This document shows positions 12,479 through 15,297 of a stretch of DNA of 15,297 nucleotides, piece by piece; position 1 is the first letter of the stretch, and every line of letters starts with the position of its first letter. The notes below the pieces were generated by a model, which was given only the letters and a program-made list of their open reading frames with translations, had not been told where the DNA came from and did not search any database. Origin of the DNA: Patescibacteria group bacterium (GTDB lineage Bacteria > Patescibacteriota > Patescibacteriia > UBA9934). Position numbers and translations under genes: made by a program. The DNA is taken from positions 1 to 15,297 of the forward strand of contig JAUPWK010000023.1 in assembly GCA_030916555.1 (NCBI GenBank), read 5' to 3'.

Positions 12479-12881
12479 AACCGTAGCCACGAAAACAAAT
12501 GTAAAAACATTTCTTGAAACATTTCCAGCCGCGGATCAAAAAAGCATTCAAGATGTCATCACCATCTTTGAAGCAACAACGAAAAAGCCCTGTGTGCTCT
12601 GGGGCAAGATCTTTGGTTTTGGTCAGTATCACTACACATATGAATCAGGTCGTGAAGGTGACTTTCTAGCCACTGGCTTTGCTGCCCGCAAAAACAACTT
12701 CACGTTCTACATCATGCACGGAGAAGATGGTTATGCAGAACTTCTTCAAAAACTCGGTAAGCACAGCGTAAAAGGATCCTGCATTCACGTAAAATCAATG
12801 ACCGACATCAACCCCACTGTCCTCAAAAAAATCATCACTCTCGGCCTCAAAGACCTCAAGAAAAAATGGCCTGTCACTTAA
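12462..12881 (+). CDS. DUF1801 (YdhG-like) small protein
   Basis: The product has 139 residues from ATG 12462, inside the last 17 bases of the DUF1704 gene in another frame. An in-frame ATG at 12342 would add 40 residues unlike the family. The body reads VKTFLETFPAADQKSIQDVI, then KPCVLWGKIFGFGQYHYTYE, then FATGFAARKNNFTFYIMHG-like strands and a KGSCIHVKSMTDIN segment with a final Lys-rich helix. This is the YdhG/DUF1801 fold (related to frataxin-like folds), recognised by V-x-F-L, W-x-x-x-x-x-F-G and F-x-x-x-K-x-x-x-x-x-Y. The biochemical function of the family is unknown. It closes the operon; a terminator follows within 36 bases. Confidence 0.8.
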   Translation: MQAKNKTVATKTNVKTFLETFPAADQKSIQDVITIFEATTKKPCVLWGKIFGFGQYHYTYESGREGDFLATGFAARKNNFTFYIMHGEDGYAELLQKLGKHSVKGSCIHVKSMTDINPTVLKKIITLGLKDLKKKWPVT

Positions 12882-12917
12882 ACAAAATACCCTCAGCCAA
12901 AGCCGAGGGTATTTTGT
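12882..12917. terminator. Bidirectional intrinsic terminator between convergent genes
   Basis: ACAAAATACCCTC (12882-12894) and GAGGGTATTTTGT (12905-12917) pair perfectly for 13 bp around a 10-base loop. Each outer half is T-rich on the strand it terminates, so it can stop both the DUF1801 transcript and the glycosyltransferase transcript. It starts 1 base after one stop codon and ends 12 before the other. Confidence 0.85.
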
Positions 12918-12928
12918 TCTCAGAAATT

Positions 12929-14089
12929 TTAGCGAAGAGCAAGTAAGCCTTCTGGAGCTACGGTGTGCTTACGATAAACCGCAAGCACCTCAGTGGCGAT
13001 ATCGTCCCAGTTGAAGGAATCCTCAACATAGGTACGAGCCACGTGGCCAAGTCCAGCAGCTTGCATTGGATCCTCCGCAAGCTCGATGATCTTCTGAGCC
13101 AAGTCAGCAACATCACCGGTCGTGAAAGACACGCCGTAATCGCCGACGACTTCAAGGTTTTCAGGAATGTCAGAAGCAATCACCGCCTTACCGTAACTCA
13201 TGGCTTCAAGCACAGCGATTGGCAAACCTTCGCTCGTTGACGGGTGCACCGCAAAGCGAGCGCCAGCGAACAATGCTTCCAGGGTCTCGCCAGCCTGATA
13301 ACCAGTCATGACAATGGAGCGGTCAGTAGCAGCTAAGGCTTCAAGCTGACGCACATAGTCATCCGTAAAGGCTGAACCACCAACAACAGCAAGCTTGAGC
13401 GTACGGAATAATTCAGGCTTCTGCGCACGAGCCAACTTCCAAGCCTCCATGAGTGTATGCGCGCTCTTGTGCGGCACAAGACGTGACACCATGACTACAT
13501 AATTGAAGGGCTCAAGACCAAACGGCTCAAGCAAAATTGGATCAGTAGCCACACGGCGTGGCGTAATACCGTTTGGAATGTATACCGCCGAACCGCCGTA
13601 TTCGGACTTTGCGTAATCTACAATCGTCTTGCTGACCGCGATAGTCGTATGAGCAAAGGTGAGTGAAAAACGCTCACCAAGCTTCAACATGAAGCGAGCA
13701 AAGGCATTCCACTTCTCATGATTACGGTCCACCGAATGGAATGTGATAATAACCGTAGCACGCGGAGCAACCATACGCGGAATCCAGGCAAGCAAAGCCG
13801 GACCAACACCATGGAAGTGATACACGTCAGGACGCGTCACAAACACAGCGTGAATGATCGCCAAAAACGTATGCGTAATCGCGTCCGTGCACTTAAAGTG
13901 CAAACTTGGCAAGCGCACCACGCGGACACCGTTAAACGTGGTCTCACCTGAAGCGGTGTACCAATTACGTGCATAAGCTGTTACCAAGTGGCCGGCGCGC
14001 ACTAAACGCGTCGACAATTCAGTCACGTGGGTTTCCACGCCACCAAACTTGCCTGGCAAGCCCTTTTGTCCAATCATGGCAATTTTCAT
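12929..14089 (-). CDS. Family 4 glycosyltransferase (GT-B)
   Basis: The product has 386 residues, a normal length for GT4. The N-terminal acceptor domain opens with MKIAMIGQKGLPGKFGGVET (1-20), where GGVE is the usual glycine-rich loop, and contains DVYHFHGVGP (88-97) and ITFHSVD. The C-terminal nucleotide-sugar domain has VSRLVPHKSAHTLMEAW (201-217) and SEGLPIAVLEAMSYGKAVIA (286-305), the E-x7-E motif (E287, E295) that binds the donor. It is a cytoplasmic or membrane-peripheral retaining enzyme, probably adding a sugar to a lipid-linked surface glycan; the donor cannot be read from sequence. ATG 14089 lies about 8 bases after a TATAAT -10 box, so the mRNA is probably leaderless. It follows another GT4 gene by 84 bases. 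Confidence 0.92.
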   Translation of the reverse strand: MKIAMIGQKGLPGKFGGVETHVTELSTRLVRAGHLVTAYARNWYTASGETTFNGVRVVRLPSLHFKCTDAITHTFLAIIHAVFVTRPDVYHFHGVGPALLAWIPRMVAPRATVIITFHSVDRNHEKWNAFARFMLKLGERFSLTFAHTTIAVSKTIVDYAKSEYGGSAVYIPNGITPRRVATDPILLEPFGLEPFNYVVMVSRLVPHKSAHTLMEAWKLARAQKPELFRTLKLAVVGGSAFTDDYVRQLEALAATDRSIVMTGYQAGETLEALFAGARFAVHPSTSEGLPIAVLEAMSYGKAVIASDIPENLEVVGDYGVSFTTGDVADLAQKIIELAEDPMQAAGLGHVARTYVEDSFNWDDIATEVLAVYRKHTVAPEGLLALR

Positions 14090-14097
14090 AACTGAAT

Positions 14098-14126
14098 ATT
14101 ATACCAAAAAATGGCCATTTTGTCAA
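14098..14126 (-). promoter_or_regulatory. Consensus sigma-70 promoter, probably giving a leaderless mRNA
   Basis: On the minus strand TTGACA (14126-14121), exactly 17 bases and TATAAT (14103-14098) are a perfect consensus. The spacer holds the 14-bp palindrome AAAATGGCCATTTT (14108-14121). Only 8 bases (ATTCAGTT) separate the -10 from the ATG at 14089, so transcription should begin at or within 2 bases of the start codon. Confidence 0.8.
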
Positions 14127-14139
14127 TAAAAATGGCCAA
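14106..14139 (-). terminator. Intrinsic terminator of the upstream glycosyltransferase gene, overlapping a promoter
   Basis: On the minus strand TGGCCATTTT (about 14138-14129... read as the upstream arm) pairs with AAAATGGCCA (about 14121-14112) around a 7-base loop TATTGAC, and a T-run follows (14111-14106). It lies about 35 bases after the stop of the upstream gene. The loop contains most of the -35 box of the next promoter. Confidence 0.65.
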
Positions 14140-14173
14140 AATAAGACAAAAAAGCCCTGTGATTTCCTACCCT

Positions 14174-15297
14174 TTACCTGTGGATAACTTGGCTAGTATA
14201 AATCTCCAACAATCGATCTAAGTGCTTTTTGGGATCAGCCTGCGCCTTCGCGTACCGAAAAGCGCCCTCCCCCATGCGCTCCAAATCCTTAGGGTGCTTA
14301 AACGCAGCCTTTAATTTCGTGGTGAGATCCTGAATGTCTCCGGCTGTAAATACCACACCATTTACCCCATCTTTGATCTTTTCCGGAAGTCCGCCAGCAT
14401 TGCTCACCATGACAGGCGTACCGCAGGCCATAGCCTCAATAGCCACCAAACCATACGGCTCTGGCCAGCGCGAAGGCACAACCACAAGTTGCGCATCCGC
14501 CATCTGCTGCCACAACGCGTCACCCGGAAGAAACCCAAGGTATTGCACATTCTCAAGATGCCGCACCTCTTCACGCACTTCATCTTCCTTTGGCCCCGTA
14601 CCGGCAATCAAAAAGTCGATTTTTGGAAAAGCGTGCGCTGCCTTCAGTACCAAATCAATTCCCTTGTAGTCCTCAAGTCTCCCCGCATACAAGACTCCAG
14701 AACGCAGACCACGCGGCATTGGAAGTTCAATTCCGGGTAATAAATTTCCAGAAAATAACGACAGGATCTGAATTTTATTTTTTGGATAACCAGTCGCAAT
14801 CAAGGCCTCGGCTACAAAGTTTGATGACGGTAAATACGTATCAATCGCGCGATCATAGAGACGAAGTGCTCGCTGCAATCGATACACACCCTCAAGCAAA
14901 AAAGTCGCCAGAAATGAACCCTTGATAAATCTGGTACGTGCAACCTTGAGCCAATTCAACTGCGCCGCATTCATAGCCTGCGTACCGTCCCACAAACCAT
15001 AGTTTGCGCTTACCAAAGCATAATCATGCACCGTCATGACAACTGGTATGCCGGCCTGTTTACATGGCCTGAGTACCGACGGCGAAAGATGCGTATATGC
15101 ATTATGGAGGTGAACCATATCAGGCTTGAAGGCAGCCAAAAGTTTACGCATCTTTTGCTCAGCTTCTCTGCACCAAAAAGCCCGTATCAGTTGACGAACG
15201 CCATCAAGCCCAAAACCCACTCGACTCGTATCAAGTGAGGAAACGAAATACTTATCCCACGCACTCGGTGCGTTCCTCGGGTCATGCAACGCAAAAG
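14174..15297 (-). CDS. Family 4 glycosyltransferase, N-terminus outside the window
   Basis: The frame is open to the right edge; the TTG at 15289 is not a true start because homology continues through it (F-A-L-H-D-P-R-N, the usual F-x-x-x-x-P-x-N of this GT4 subgroup). About 40-60 N-terminal residues, with the glycine-rich loop, are missing. Visible parts, numbered from that TTG: KPDMVHLHNAYTHLSPSVL (55-73), VMTVHDYALV, LYAGRLEDYKGIDLVLKA in the donor domain (about 200-217), and PEPYGLVAIEAMACGTPVMV (276-295) with the E-x7-E pair E277/E285. The Cys-rich C-x-x-C segment often seen after the HDY motif in relatives is absent. With its downstream GT4 neighbour it probably belongs to a surface-glycan gene cluster continuing to the right. 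Confidence 0.92.
   Translation of the reverse strand, partial: FALHDPRNAPSAWDKYFVSSLDTSRVGFGLDGVRQLIRAFWCREAEQKMRKLLAAFKPDMVHLHNAYTHLSPSVLRPCKQAGIPVVMTVHDYALVSANYGLWDGTQAMNAAQLNWLKVARTRFIKGSFLATFLLEGVYRLQRALRLYDRAIDTYLPSSNFVAEALIATGYPKNKIQILSLFSGNLLPGIELPMPRGLRSGVLYAGRLEDYKGIDLVLKAAHAFPKIDFLIAGTGPKEDEVREEVRHLENVQYLGFLPGDALWQQMADAQLVVVPSRWPEPYGLVAIEAMACGTPVMVSNAGGLPEKIKDGVNGVVFTAGDIQDLTTKLKAAFKHPKDLERMGEGAFRYAKAQADPKKHLDRLLEIYTSQVIHR

Overview
The window looks like a piece of a Candidate Phyla Radiation (Patescibacteria) chromosome. This rests on protein style, not on any database match. A 1417-residue secreted S-layer-like protein carries the N-terminal YYQGYDG/RYAFPNE/TYFSWYSDF type of repeat that I associate with this group, and beside it lies an ECF sigma factor fused by overlap to a DUF5667 membrane protein. 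TGA acts as an ordinary stop in several genes (the sigma factor, the CGATV-motif surface protein), so the standard bacterial code applies and not the Gly-TGA code of Gracilibacteria/Absconditabacteria.

Region 1 (1-4606, all minus strand) is accessory and visibly A+T-richer than the rest (for example 20 G+C of 60 at 3241-3300 against 30 of 60 at 7141-7200). It ends at the left edge in the core of an RHS/YD-repeat polymorphic toxin that is cut off at its 5' side by an in-frame stop and runs out of the window towards its toxin tip. Upstream of it, in transcription order, is a string of small genes of the kind that protect against such toxins: a two-domain Imm26-like protein, a polytopic membrane protein, a broken DUF4304 gene, a membrane-anchored CGATV-motif protein, a barstar, a DUF1871-like protein, a single-pass membrane protein and an unrecognised 116-residue protein. 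A truncated YdjM-type hydrolase remnant lies among them. I read this as an orphan immunity island. Its two ends are marked by hairpins sharing the same stem (ACAACACCGCCC).

Region 2 (4666-10813, minus strand) is a cell-surface module transcribed in the order ECF sigma factor, DUF5667 membrane protein (4-base overlap), then the giant S-layer-like protein, which ends at a strong intrinsic terminator. The order suggests that an envelope signal, sensed through the DUF5667 protein, controls the sigma factor and perhaps the S-layer gene.

Region 3 (10814-12917, plus strand) starts from a divergent control region built on a 27-bp inverted repeat. A tightly packed operon follows: a small MerR/excisionase-type helix-turn-helix protein, a DUF1704 putative zinc metallopeptidase related to tyrosine carboxypeptidases, and a DUF1801 protein. 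A bidirectional terminator closes it.

Region 4 (12929-15297, minus strand) holds two GT4 glycosyltransferases, presumably for surface polysaccharide or S-layer glycan. Between them is an 84-bp spacer in which an intrinsic terminator and a near-perfect sigma-70 promoter are interleaved, with the -35 box in the terminator loop, and the downstream gene looks leaderless. No tRNA, rRNA, CRISPR array or insertion sequence was seen.
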